Shown: positions 39,149 to 48,115, numbered from the stretch's first letter. The stretch: 54,946 nucleotides of DNA from CAYPAU01 sp964408825 (GCA_964408825.1 CAYPAU010000004.1:1-54946), one strand, 5' to 3'. Translations and numbers: made by a program. Notes: generated by a model from the sequence alone, not told the origin.

Positions 39149-40336
39149 TTATCTTCCAAATCCCGGAATCTTTAAGATATCAACGCCGATTATTTGAAGA
39201 ATCGTCAAAGACAGAATTATAAATACAAGCCCTATTATTGCAGAAACCAGTTGTTCTCTGGCTCCCTCCAATTTTTCAGGGATTCCGCGCGAGGTGACCA
39301 GTTGGAATCCGGAATATATGATAAGAAGAAGAGCAAGTCCTCCCGCAAGTCCCAGGATGAGACTGAAAATTGATTTTACAAATCCTTCCGGTGTAGTTTG
39401 GATCTGTCCTACCGCGGTGTCTACTGCTACGCATTGACCAAATTGCCCCAAAGTCGCACAGGGTGGGGGAGGCGGAGGAAGAAAGTCTGCTTCATCTTCG
39501 ACATCTAAATTCTCATTTTTTATAAAGTCCGAAATCTGGCCATCACTTGAATCGACAGTAACGGTTGCCTGATAGAAAATAACACCTTCATTATCAGCAC
39601 CTCCTTTTATATAAAGAAAGTATGTATCAGGATCGAGCTGTCCCGCATCAGAAATCTTGGGAACCGTCAGGGTAATTGGAGTATTTGGCTGTGAAATTTT
39701 GACATACTCGGAATTAAGTTCAAAGTCTCTTACCACGCTTTTAAGAGTAGCTTTGTACTCATTGCGGTCGTCATGTTCTTCACTTCCTGCCCGAAGCTCT
39801 CCTTGAGAAACAGAGATAGAAATAGGCACGCCCGGAGTGAAACTTGCATTAATTATTTTAACTTCGGGGAAATAATATTTCACAAAAAAAGGCGCCGAGA
39901 TTATATATCTTGTATCAAGCGCTACAAGAGAAAGCACATAGGTGTTTCCTCCCCGGAAGTAATCCTTACCCTTCTCGCAGTCTCTAAGAATTTTTACCTT
40001 ATCATACCCTTGTCCACAAACCGGAATTGTAGGCACAGTCCCATCTGATTTTACAGTCACCGTGCCAAGAGAATTTTTGAGTAGTTCAAAATTTGAAAGA
40101 CAGTCTTTGGTATTTGAAGTGGGGCATAGTGCATACTGTTTTCCCGGAACCAGATTGTCGAATGTTATCTCTACCTTAAAGTCGGTCTCATCTATTGCGT
40201 CTTTTGCGGGAGAATAGGTCACGCTGGCATTTACTTTTGAAGCAAAGATTGAAGTTAAGGCAAGAAGAAAAAAGAAAAGAACGAAGAATCTCAGAGTTTT
40301 TATGAGAGCATTTATTCTCACACAGATATCGTACAC
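39149..40336 (-). CDS. Extracellular beta-domain protein with VirB2-like C-terminus
   Basis: A 395-aa protein. An N-terminal signal segment (LRFFVLFFFLLALTSIFA) is followed by about 270 residues of beta-rich, Ig-like sequence with paired cysteines (ALCPTSNTKDC, CGQGYDKVKILRDC). The C-terminal 75 residues repeat the two-helix pattern LILGLAGGLALLLIIYSGFQLVTSRGIPEKLEGAREQLVSAIIGLVFIILSLTIL. The loop (SRGIPEKLEGAR) is a variant of GGD..v..AR. It therefore looks like an adhesin-type domain fused to a pilin-like anchor. The frame opens at a GTG (40336); GTG 40321 (TACGAT 6 nt upstream) is an equally good start. Confidence 0.7.
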   Translation of the reverse strand: MYDICVRINALIKTLRFFVLFFFLLALTSIFASKVNASVTYSPAKDAIDETDFKVEITFDNLVPGKQYALCPTSNTKDCLSNFELLKNSLGTVTVKSDGTVPTIPVCGQGYDKVKILRDCEKGKDYFRGGNTYVLSLVALDTRYIISAPFFVKYYFPEVKIINASFTPGVPISISVSQGELRAGSEEHDDRNEYKATLKSVVRDFELNSEYVKISQPNTPITLTVPKISDAGQLDPDTYFLYIKGGADNEGVIFYQATVTVDSSDGQISDFIKNENLDVEDEADFLPPPPPPCATLGQFGQCVAVDTAVGQIQTTPEGFVKSIFSLILGLAGGLALLLIIYSGFQLVTSRGIPEKLEGAREQLVSAIIGLVFIILSLTILQIIGVDILKIPGFGR

Positions 40337-40555
40337 ACATTTTTAATATAAATGCAAGTTATGCTCTTCGGCACTCGTCATCCGGTAACGAAGCTCGTAT
40401 CGTTTGGCGGCCAGGCTTAACGGTTTTTGACTTGTGTCACTCCTAGAATTTTCAATTTCTAATTCTTAATTTTTAATGAATTTTTAAGCATTTAATTTTA
40501 AAACATTCTGATTTGATTAGAAATTTGAAATTTAAAATTTAAAATTTCAAATTAC
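40337..40555. other. 219-nt gap, no gene; AT-rich inverted repeats
   Basis: The first half is a GC-richer patch (GGCACTCGTCATCCGGTAAC and so on). The second half is low-complexity AAATTTGAAATTTAAAATTT sequence that folds back on itself. No gene seen. Confidence 0.45.
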
Positions 40556-41947
40556 CTAAGATGTGAATCGTATTCCTCTCCCCTTAATTGTTTGTAAATG
40601 AGAGGGATTATTGGGGTCTTTCTCGATTTTTTTTCTTAATCTAAAGATCAGTTGATCTAAGGCCTGATCTGTTACCCCTTCTGTTGTTTTATCCTCTTTC
40701 CAGACAGCGTTTACCATTTCGTCTCTCTGAATTACCTTATCCTTATTCTCCAAGAGAAATTTAAGAAGCTTAAATTCGGAAGAGGTGAGGGACTCGGAAA
40801 GTATTATGTCTCCTCTTTTAATCTCATTAGTCTGGGGATTAAACGAAATTGCTTCATTGCTAAATTGTTCAATTGCTGCGATGTATTTTTCAAAGAGAGG
40901 AATAGTGATTTTCCCATTTTGAACAAGACCCACATTTTCAACCCACCTCCGAGGAGCCCCTCCGGTCACCTCGGAGGTGCTTGGGAGTTTTTTAGTCTTA
41001 AGTCTTTGTTGTTCCTCCGGAAGAAGAGAGCTCCATATTTCATAAAGAGCGCCACGGATAGATTTAAGATTTAAGAAGTAAGAAACAAGATTTTCTCTAG
41101 TTGCTAGTTGCAAGTCGCTATTTGCTAAAATTGCTTCTAGGCACAATCTTGTCAGCTTTCCATGCCCGCCGGTAAGAGAAATAATAGTTTGAATAGTTGA
41201 ATGGTCAAATTGTTTTCCTGAGACCTTTTCAAGATAAGAAATTCGAAAGTCAAGACCCGGTTTGTCGGAAAGAGAAAGATAAACAATATTATCTGCGATA
41301 AATTCGTGAAAGTCCGAAAACATAACCGGTTCTATAAGATCTTCAAGAGTTCTTCCTAGAGAAAAAACAACCGAGAATCTATATTTTGCGCGGTTTCGAA
41401 GAACTCTTAGATTTGCAAAAAACTCGTTTATAAGCACTGGAATATATTCTTCAAATCTGTCAAAGAGAAAAACAATGGTAAGTTCTCTTTTTATGCAAAG
41501 ATAATCAATAGCTTTTTTTAAGCCTGCAAACAAAACCAGCTCATCATTTGAAGATACAGCCTCTTTGAAAATTTTATCCACCTCATCATATGCATCTTCT
41601 GCGGCAAACTCCGAGTCTTTTGTCCAAAACATTTTTCTCTCATGCAGGGAACCTAAAAGGCAAAGGAATATAAATTTTGTGGCATCGGAAAGCGGCCGGT
41701 TTCTGATCTCTGAAAAATTAACATAGACAAAATGGAACCACTTTTGGTTTTGTCCGAGATGTTTTTTTCGAATGTTTTTGTTGTAACTTAAAAAACCAAG
41801 TAGATTTGACCTGCCAACTCCCGGAAGGCCAACGAGCTGAACGGAGTTGCCTTCTTTGGCAAATTTAAGCAATTTCTCAATCTCAGGAAACCTCGAATCG
41901 GGTGGATAGAGTGATTCGAAATGAGATGGCTCCACTTTATTCGTCAT
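40556..41947 (-). CDS. P-loop ATPase fused to OmpR-type winged helix
   Basis: A 463-aa protein. The N-terminal NTPase is STAND/AAA-like, with a P-loop reading GLPGVGRS (residues 40-47). The invariant Walker Lys is Arg here, which raises doubt about ATP hydrolysis; a Walker B-like VFLFDRFEE segment follows near residue 158. Residues 365-463 are an OmpR/PhoB-type winged helix (LTSSEFKLLKFLLENKDKVIQRDEMVNAVW, then VTDQALDQLIFRLRKKIE and TIKGRGIRFTS). No receiver domain is present. An 11-bp inverted repeat (40944-40979) adds a TSEVTGGAPRR segment near residue 325. It is probably a regulator of the secretion locus it sits in (inference). Confidence 0.78.
   Translation of the reverse strand: MTNKVEPSHFESLYPPDSRFPEIEKLLKFAKEGNSVQLVGLPGVGRSNLLGFLSYNKNIRKKHLGQNQKWFHFVYVNFSEIRNRPLSDATKFIFLCLLGSLHERKMFWTKDSEFAAEDAYDEVDKIFKEAVSSNDELVLFAGLKKAIDYLCIKRELTIVFLFDRFEEYIPVLINEFFANLRVLRNRAKYRFSVVFSLGRTLEDLIEPVMFSDFHEFIADNIVYLSLSDKPGLDFRISYLEKVSGKQFDHSTIQTIISLTGGHGKLTRLCLEAILANSDLQLATRENLVSYFLNLKSIRGALYEIWSSLLPEEQQRLKTKKLPSTSEVTGGAPRRWVENVGLVQNGKITIPLFEKYIAAIEQFSNEAISFNPQTNEIKRGDIILSESLTSSEFKLLKFLLENKDKVIQRDEMVNAVWKEDKTTEGVTDQALDQLIFRLRKKIEKDPNNPSHLQTIKGRGIRFTS
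40944..40979. repeat. CACCTCCGAGG inverted repeat inside the regulator gene
   Basis: CACCTCCGAGG (40944-40954) and CCTCGGAGGTG (40969-40979): perfect 11-bp arms around a 14-nt loop, in frame within the coding sequence. Confidence 0.65.
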
Positions 41948-42380
41948 AGTTATGGTTTTCGGTGTCGCTGCCAGTATGGTTAATTGGGTTTCGTCTGCGG
42001 TTTTTAAAAGTGTCCCAAGCTTCAGCCAGTCTAAATAATTGACGTGCGGTTTTGTCGTAAAGCTCTATTAATTTATTGCAAAGTTCCACTTCTACTCCAT
42101 AAATATCTTTTACATGCTCAACGCTTACAATAGTTTCGTTACATTCTGCCATTGCATCGTCAATATATTTTTGAAATCCAAGCCTTTGATGTTTTTTTGC
42201 ATACCCTTCAGCAATTAAGCGAGGTATTGCTTTACTAGACCGACTTAATTGGTCCTTAAGATCAAACTTTTCGCTATCTGGTAACTTAGGTAAGATCTTT
42301 TTTGCTATGAGTACCGAAGCCTTATAGCTGTTTTGATAAACCTCCAGATCTCTAAAACTTCTTATCTTTGTACCGCTCAT
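41937..42380 (-). CDS. Four-helix-bundle (S23/IVP-like) protein, second copy
   Basis: Diverged paralogue of the gene at 37330-37716. The core IRSFRDLEVYQNSYKASVLIAKKILPKLPDSEKFDLKDQLSRSSKAIPRLIAEGYAKKHQRLGFQKYIDDAMAECNETIVSVEHV matches the 'f.dL.v...a..l......f...e...l..Qi.ra..si..NiaEG' family pattern. I start it at ATG 42380; the frame is open to 42425. The last residues overlap the regulator gene by 11 nt, so the two are probably co-translated. Function of free-standing members is not known. Confidence 0.8.
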   Translation of the reverse strand: MSGTKIRSFRDLEVYQNSYKASVLIAKKILPKLPDSEKFDLKDQLSRSSKAIPRLIAEGYAKKHQRLGFQKYIDDAMAECNETIVSVEHVKDIYGVEVELCNKLIELYDKTARQLFRLAEAWDTFKNRRRNPINHTGSDTENHNYDE

Positions 42381-42505
42381 AATTAACCGACCAACCACAC
42401 CGTTTAACCATACAAGTAGCCACAACCAAACCCATACCGTGATCCCTTACTCCGTAAGGACATTGTAATCTTCCTGAAAGGTAAATATCAAGCTAAATAA
42501 GAGTC

Positions 42506-45500
42506 ATGGAATTAAACTCAGCGCATATGAAAGAGCAATTCAAGCCAATGCAAATAGACGGGGAGAGTTTGACAACCTCGCCGGTTGTTCCTACACTTGA
42601 TGTAAGAGGAAAAAATCCTATGGTTGATTCAGGGAAACCGGAACGTCCTATTCCCCAAGAACCGCCGATTGGCCGGGATATCCCCCCAGAAAGCCCAAGG
42701 CCTCACGAACCTAAAAGCCAGCCGGATAAAGTCCTTCTTAAGAAAGTTTGGGAAAGAAAAATGGGCAAACCCATGGAGGAGATGAGCCCTGACGAAAGAC
42801 AGACGGTCTCCTTAGCTATAGAATCTGGAATACCTCCAATATCAGGCGGGGCAACGGCTCTTGATGAAACTAAATATACGGATGCTAGATTGACTCCGAT
42901 AGTAGGAGAAGTAAATAGGGAATTTAGGGAGTCTGAAGGAGTTTATGACCCGAAGTATCTTACCGAGATTAGAAATAAGGTAAGAGATCTTAGAGAGGCA
43001 GGGGCAGACGAAGCTCAGGTAGGCGATTTAATTGCTGAAATAAATGGTTTCTTAAGAGAACAAAGAATTAGAGAGAGGAGAGAAGGGGGTCTTAGAAGAT
43101 TCCACGGAATAGAAACTATAACCAGAAAGTATACGCCTCAAGAACTTCTGACTAACAGAAAAAAAAGAGACGAGGTTTTTAGTGATATTTTTGCACTCGT
43201 TGATTCAAATCCTCTGGAATTCTGGGACAGAGCCTTTAACTCGCTCACCCACGGAATGGATCTTGAAGCATTTATAGACATCATTAGAATTGGGGCAGCT
43301 GGAAGATTCGAAGAGTATGGGCTTACCGAAGACGATCTGCCTGAAGATAAGAGAAATATATTGAAACAAGAACTTAAAGAAGACCTCATACGCTATGAAA
43401 CTGAAAGAGAAGTAAGAAAATCCCTTCATGATGCAAATGCGCTTCTGGACCAGACCAGCATTAATTTTGAGAATGTTCATAATTATCTTCAGGGTTTTTC
43501 CGGGGCAATGGGAGATTTTGCTCATAGATTAACAGGAGTACCTGAGATGATGGATTTATATGAGGCGGCTCTAAGGGAAGATATGATTAAAAATGATGGA
43601 TTTCTCCGTCCTGAAGCAGTACAAAGGACATCTATAACAGTTCAAAAAAAGGTTGACCCTAATGATCCTGACTCTGAGATTGAACCAGTAACTCAAATGG
43701 TCGCGGGAGAGATTGAAGTTGAAACAAAAAGAAGATTCAGGGAATATGTGGAGAAAGGAAAAATAATTCTAAGGACAGATAAAGGGGAAAGGATTGAGAC
43801 TGGGCCGCTTGAAGACTGGGAGGTAGATAGAATTTATACGATAGCACGCGGCATGATGATGATGTCAGAAAGAATTATCTCAATTGCTGCAGAAAGCAAG
43901 CTTCCCAAGGGAGGTGTCTACACCAGTCTTTATCTTCAGGATATTCTGCAGACTTATTCTCCCTATGTTCATCTTCTGACAAAGTATGGAGTCACAGAAT
44001 CGGGGCTTGCAGCCTATCTTTACAAAGAAAAGACGGGAAAGAACCTTTTGGATCTTCTGGGTTTATGGAGCAAAGATGATTTGGAAAGAGCACTTAAAAT
44101 GGTTCAGAGTGACTCTGCGGGATTTTTAAAGTCCACAGAGTTTCGTTATTTACTGCGAACAAACCCGAACATGGCAGGAGATTTATTCACGTGGGGAGTT
44201 TCATGGAGAGCAAGCGAGGAGCCTGATGCATGGACCATGTCAAAAAGATTTATTCAGGACGGTGGAGAACGCATGGTCAAGAGAAAATTTGGTATTTCTC
44301 AGGACATGCCTGATGAGTTTGTTGGAAAGAAACTAGCTGATAGGATTACCGGCGTTACATATCCTGAAAATGCAACTCCCGAGGACATTTATTTTGCCAA
44401 CGTTAATTTCTTAAGAACAAGAAGAGGCTTAACAGAAGTAAGTGCAGAAGAAATTAAGAACTATTTAAGCAGTAAGGAATTTAATGAATACGGAAATTGG
44501 ATTGGAACTGCCATAAGGTTTGAGAGACTTAGGGCAGATTTATATAACTTTGAGAGCAAAGATCCGGAAAAAAGGGAAAAATTTGAAGAGGCGCTTGACA
44601 AGGCAAAGAAGATTCTTCTAAGAATGGCAGCCCTTCAACCGCACAGGCTCTACTCGGTGTCAAAAGAGATAAGAGAAAGAGTCGATAAAGGTCTGTCTGC
44701 CGAGCAGAAAGAAAGAGTAACGACAATACTTAACGATCTTCACTTGGTTGAGCGAACGCTTCTTGAAAACAGAGAAAGACTTTTGGATGAGGGAAAAACT
44801 TTTGACACGGTTTCTCTTTCGGAATTCTTCGATGCAATCGAAATCACAGAGACAGATATGCCCAATGCAACTCCCGAACAAAGACAAGCATTGACAGAAC
44901 AGAGAAGAGGGGACGCAAGACGGTTTGCAGAGCTTGTTTCAGGCGATTTTTCCGCGAACGAACAAAAATATTTGGATGAATTTATCTACAACAGAGAATA
45001 TACCCACGGATATGTGCTTTGGTCAGGAGACGCGCCTGTTAATGAGTTTAATATGAGCGGCTTAGGTCCGACAGGTGCATTTCCAAGAAGGGCAAGGGAC
45101 AATAAAGCTGCCTCAGAGGCGGGGATTGAGGAGATAAAGATGTTGATGAATCTAAGAAACATAAGAACTCCCGAGGAGGTAGTTTCGCATCTTTGGGCAA
45201 TTTATGAAAAAATTGCAATGTATGACGCCGGTAAGGCAAAGCAGGCGGTCGCAGAAAAGGCAGAGGGAATTATTAAATTCTTTGCAGCCGACATGAAGTC
45301 CCAGATTCCTGTGATTGGAAATATTTTGGGGAAATTTGAGAGAGTCTCCTTTGCCCAGGTCGTTTACGGAAAGAGTGCTCCTGTCTGGCAGCCTGCAGAG
45401 GCCCGGTCATTTCTGGTTAAGCTTAAGGATGCTCAGATGATAACCAAGGAGCAATTTGATGAGCTTGCGGAGAAAGGGTTTGCAAGTCCTATCGCAGTAA

Positions 45501-45595
45501 GTCGTGATATCGGGGTTACAATGGCACAGATTATCGCAGTTGTAATGGCAATCTATATGTTTCAGGAGTTGACTAAACAGAGACATCAAGCTTGA
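42506..45595 (+). CDS. Large tail-anchored protein, 1029 aa
   Basis: Family not recognised. The N-terminus (about residues 20-75) is Pro-rich (ERPIPQEPPIGRDIPPE). Nearly all the rest is charged and predicted helical by eye, with no Walker motif or Cys cluster. The only hydrophobic stretch is at the extreme C-terminus, VTMAQIIAVVMAIYMF followed by basic QELTKQRHQA, so it should be tail-anchored with the bulk in the cytoplasm. It is the only + strand gene in the secretion block and converges on the VirB6-like gene with a 10-nt overlap. The 618-aa protein at 51332-53188 has the same architecture. Confidence 0.7.
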   Translation: MELNSAHMKEQFKPMQIDGESLTTSPVVPTLDVRGKNPMVDSGKPERPIPQEPPIGRDIPPESPRPHEPKSQPDKVLLKKVWERKMGKPMEEMSPDERQTVSLAIESGIPPISGGATALDETKYTDARLTPIVGEVNREFRESEGVYDPKYLTEIRNKVRDLREAGADEAQVGDLIAEINGFLREQRIRERREGGLRRFHGIETITRKYTPQELLTNRKKRDEVFSDIFALVDSNPLEFWDRAFNSLTHGMDLEAFIDIIRIGAAGRFEEYGLTEDDLPEDKRNILKQELKEDLIRYETEREVRKSLHDANALLDQTSINFENVHNYLQGFSGAMGDFAHRLTGVPEMMDLYEAALREDMIKNDGFLRPEAVQRTSITVQKKVDPNDPDSEIEPVTQMVAGEIEVETKRRFREYVEKGKIILRTDKGERIETGPLEDWEVDRIYTIARGMMMMSERIISIAAESKLPKGGVYTSLYLQDILQTYSPYVHLLTKYGVTESGLAAYLYKEKTGKNLLDLLGLWSKDDLERALKMVQSDSAGFLKSTEFRYLLRTNPNMAGDLFTWGVSWRASEEPDAWTMSKRFIQDGGERMVKRKFGISQDMPDEFVGKKLADRITGVTYPENATPEDIYFANVNFLRTRRGLTEVSAEEIKNYLSSKEFNEYGNWIGTAIRFERLRADLYNFESKDPEKREKFEEALDKAKKILLRMAALQPHRLYSVSKEIRERVDKGLSAEQKERVTTILNDLHLVERTLLENRERLLDEGKTFDTVSLSEFFDAIEITETDMPNATPEQRQALTEQRRGDARRFAELVSGDFSANEQKYLDEFIYNREYTHGYVLWSGDAPVNEFNMSGLGPTGAFPRRARDNKAASEAGIEEIKMLMNLRNIRTPEEVVSHLWAIYEKIAMYDAGKAKQAVAEKAEGIIKFFAADMKSQIPVIGNILGKFERVSFAQVVYGKSAPVWQPAEARSFLVKLKDAQMITKEQFDELAEKGFASPIAVSRDIGVTMAQIIAVVMAIYMFQELTKQRHQA

Positions 45596-47508
45596 GTGCG
45601 CCCGATTACGGGAGGAGGGGTTGGAGGTGCTTTAGGAGATTTTTCTTCATTGCCTTGTCTAAATATTGATAATTTATTAACGAAAGGCACATATCTCATC
45701 ATACTCCAGTGATATGCCATCATGCCAAGTTGCGAAGGGACTCTTGTCACACCCATCCCTACACCCATTGCGGTTCCAAAGCCTGAGATGTCGAGCTTGG
45801 GAGCAGCAAACATTGACTTCATCATTTGAACAACAGTCGGAGTGGTAAGAATTATTCCAAGTCCGATTATTGCGCCAATACTTTTTGTCGAAACAGGATT
45901 TGTAATAAGAGGTGGAACAAACTGTCCGGAAGTTCCTGCTGCCCCAAAAGCATCAATAAAAGCTCTTCCTAAAAGAAACATTACTATGGCTGCAACAAAC
46001 GCTGCCAAATTTGAGATAATATCTCTTACCCAATTGCCGAAGGTGAGTTTGCTCCCCGGCACAAGACCCGCGACTATCCAAAAGGGTGCAAAAACGATGT
46101 CCAAAAGGATCATTATGTATGCAGTAATTAAAGCAAACCAGAGTCTTATAAGTGCCCAGAGGACCGCAATAAGTATGATTAAAAAGGCTATAAGAGATAT
46201 TATGCTTTTAACAATAGCATTACCAAAAAACGCTGTAGCACCGACTCCGGCGGCTGCTCCTACAACAGTACCTCCAATTGAAAATACTCTTCCTATTGCC
46301 TGTGAGCAAGCTAACCCGGCTGCTGGAGCTCCCAAGCCACCTGTAGTAGCTCCAGCTCCCGTTGCACAGATTAAGCCGGCTGCCCATTTACCAATAGGAC
46401 CTTTTACTGTATTAATCAATCCTCCCAGGAAACCACCTGCCTTACTGCCTATATACCCTCCTATCAATCCCTGCAACACGGTAAGCACAACTTTTCCTTC
46501 CGTATTGTCAAAGGCAGATGCAATAAACTTACCTATTGTTTTTGCTGGTGTGCCTGCAATATTGGCAAGACCGAAAGAAGCTCCCCCTGCCCCTCCGACA
46601 ATATTACCGGCATCGAGTGGATTTTCTGCCTGTACAAGCTTCACTGTAGTATTGTCTACGCCTAAAGTATTAGGAGCTGCGGACTCGACCGCTCCGCCTA
46701 TTAAATAAATTGAGGTATACATAATATCTATTAGAAAGCCTGCGATTGAGAATGAAAAAGTTACGAGTAGAATTCCTATTATCAGTTTTGGTATCTGATT
46801 TTGGACAGTCATTACGGTCCGGGGATCAATCTTAAGCCTCAGCATTATGGCAACTCCAATAATCACAAAAACAAGAACAAAAAGAATATAGACAATGTTT
46901 CGGAAAACTGTCCAGAGAGGCAGTAGGGGTTTTAAACCGTCAAACCCCGTCCCTGTCCTGAGAGTCGCTCCGGATTCTGCCGGTATTGCTGCCTGGGCCG
47001 ACTTAGTTATGCCAAAATTAGAAGCAAGATGCTTGATATACTCTCTTGTATGCGTCGGAGGGGTGTATAACATCGCTATCATGCCTCCCATAAATCCTAT
47101 TGCACCTCCGTTGGCGTCGACATAACCGATTCTACCGGTAGTCGTGTCAAATCCAAGACACTTTCCTGAGGCTGTTGTCGGATCGATGCCGCTTAACTGG
47201 CAGGCAACTGCTGCCATTACCTCCAAAAGAACATTCTGCGAATACGTATGGAGGTTTTGGGGCACATCAGGTGTTGTGTTGGGAGCCGTATAAGGGTTTG
47301 TTTGGGTAGACTGGGAAACCGGGTTGTTAGAATTTGTATTTGAATCCTGAGCAAAAGAGGTACTGGTAAATGAAAAATAAAATATAAAAAATAAAAAAGC
47401 CAGGAGGGGGAAGAAAATTTTTAATTTTAAATTTTCAATTTTTAATAAAGGCTTAAAGATTAAATTTTTAAAATTTGATTTAAAATTAAATGGGGCAGAA
47501 ATCTTCAT
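45586..47508 (-). CDS. VirB6/TrbL-like polytopic T4SS protein
   Basis: A 640-aa polytopic protein. After a signal/anchor (FFPLLAFLFFIFYFSF), a 150-residue exported N-domain carries a CQLSGIDP...GKC loop. Then come at least six membrane helices: VFRNIVYILFVLVFVIIGVAIM; IIGILLVTFSFSIAGFLIDIMY; a Gly/Ala-rich segment; SIISLIAFLIILIAVLWALIRLW; IMILLDIVFAPFWIVAGLVPG; NLAAFVAAIVMFLLGRAF; and IGAIIGLGIILTTPTVVQMM. The 'IDP.TVMTVQNQIPKLIIGILLVTFSFSIAG' pattern occurs in CPR TrbL/VirB6 homologues. It forms the inner-membrane channel of T4SS-like systems. The N-terminal 35 residues are low-complexity (NFKSNFKNLIFK), encoded by AAATTTTAAATTT repeats. Confidence 0.8.
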   Translation of the reverse strand: MKISAPFNFKSNFKNLIFKPLLKIENLKLKIFFPLLAFLFFIFYFSFTSTSFAQDSNTNSNNPVSQSTQTNPYTAPNTTPDVPQNLHTYSQNVLLEVMAAVACQLSGIDPTTASGKCLGFDTTTGRIGYVDANGGAIGFMGGMIAMLYTPPTHTREYIKHLASNFGITKSAQAAIPAESGATLRTGTGFDGLKPLLPLWTVFRNIVYILFVLVFVIIGVAIMLRLKIDPRTVMTVQNQIPKLIIGILLVTFSFSIAGFLIDIMYTSIYLIGGAVESAAPNTLGVDNTTVKLVQAENPLDAGNIVGGAGGASFGLANIAGTPAKTIGKFIASAFDNTEGKVVLTVLQGLIGGYIGSKAGGFLGGLINTVKGPIGKWAAGLICATGAGATTGGLGAPAAGLACSQAIGRVFSIGGTVVGAAAGVGATAFFGNAIVKSIISLIAFLIILIAVLWALIRLWFALITAYIMILLDIVFAPFWIVAGLVPGSKLTFGNWVRDIISNLAAFVAAIVMFLLGRAFIDAFGAAGTSGQFVPPLITNPVSTKSIGAIIGLGIILTTPTVVQMMKSMFAAPKLDISGFGTAMGVGMGVTRVPSQLGMMAYHWSMMRYVPFVNKLSIFRQGNEEKSPKAPPTPPPVIGRTQA

Positions 47509-47584
47509 AAACTGTACGCTATACGCTAATAACTAATTGCTAATATTCAGTTTGATATATTTTTCACAGGTTGTCAAGAATTTG

Positions 47585-47671
47585 CGGAGGGGGCGGGATT
47601 TGAACCCGCGATAACCTTGCGGTTATACCTGCTCTCCAAGCAAGCGCACTAGGCCACTATGCGACCCCTCC
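47585..47671 (-). tRNA. tRNA-Ser (GGA)
   Basis: Minus strand. Acceptor GGAGGGG pairs with CCCCTCC and the discriminator is G. The anticodon stem-loop CTTGC-TTGGAGA-GCAGG gives GGA. The long variable arm (TATAACCGCAAGGTTAT) and GGTTCAAATCC T-loop are typical of tRNA-Ser. CCA is not encoded. Confidence 0.95.
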
Positions 47672-47689
47672 ATTTCCAGCAATTAGCAA

Positions 47690-48115
47690 CTAGCCACTAG
47701 TTATTAGCTGTTCTGCTTGTTTCCAAACCTCTTTGTCAGATCTGTATGTTAACTTATTGTTGACTTTCTCAGCTGGTATCCATTCAACCTCTTCCATTTC
47801 CCAATCATGATTTTTAGTATTTCCTTCTATAAATTCCATTAAGAAATAATAAACAGTTTTCTTAATTTTTTCTCCTTCAAAATTATACCAATATGTAACA
47901 GGTTTTAAGGGTTTAACTATCTTACCTATTACTCCTGTCTCCTCCTCAACTTCTCTTAGGGCTGTTTCTTCTTTTTTTTCGCCCTTTTTATGGTCACCTA
48001 TTAACCCTTTTGGGAAAACCCACCCATGATATCCCGAATGCTTAGCAACTAAAACTGAGGTTTGGTTAGCCCCTTTTCTAAAGACTACCCCTCCTGCTGA
48101 AAATTCAAATTTCAT
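47690..48115 (-). CDS. Nudix hydrolase
   Basis: A 141-aa Nudix protein with a perfect Nudix box: G, 5 residues, E, 7 residues, REVEEETGV, at about residues 39-62 (GDHKKGEKKEETALREVEEE). Members hydrolyse nucleoside diphosphates linked to other moieties, with Mg2+ bound by the REVEEE glutamates. The overall size, with FSAGGVVFRKG at the front and EVEWIPAEKV at the end, resembles the ADP-sugar/Ap4A/bis(5'-nucleosyl) type. It lies between two tRNA-Ser genes, 10 nt after the second in transcription order, so it may be co-transcribed with it. Substrate unknown. Confidence 0.9.
   Translation of the reverse strand: MKFEFSAGGVVFRKGANQTSVLVAKHSGYHGWVFPKGLIGDHKKGEKKEETALREVEEETGVIGKIVKPLKPVTYWYNFEGEKIKKTVYYFLMEFIEGNTKNHDWEMEEVEWIPAEKVNNKLTYRSDKEVWKQAEQLITSG

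Noticed and set aside
37330..42380. Diversity-generating retroelement, suggested by the Avd-like four-helix proteins
   Set aside because: No reverse transcriptase and no template/variable repeat pair with adenine-specific changes was seen.
45842..46708. 288-aa frame on the + strand opposite the VirB6-like gene
   Set aside because: Its composition (Ala/Pro/Ile-rich) is the complement of the membrane-protein codons on the other strand. No promoter, ribosome site or domain is visible.
31617..47508. Integrative conjugative element
   Set aside because: No relaxase, coupling protein, integrase or flanking direct repeats were seen around the secretion genes; they sit beside dnaA-dnaN. The att-like repeat at 54784 is outside and short.
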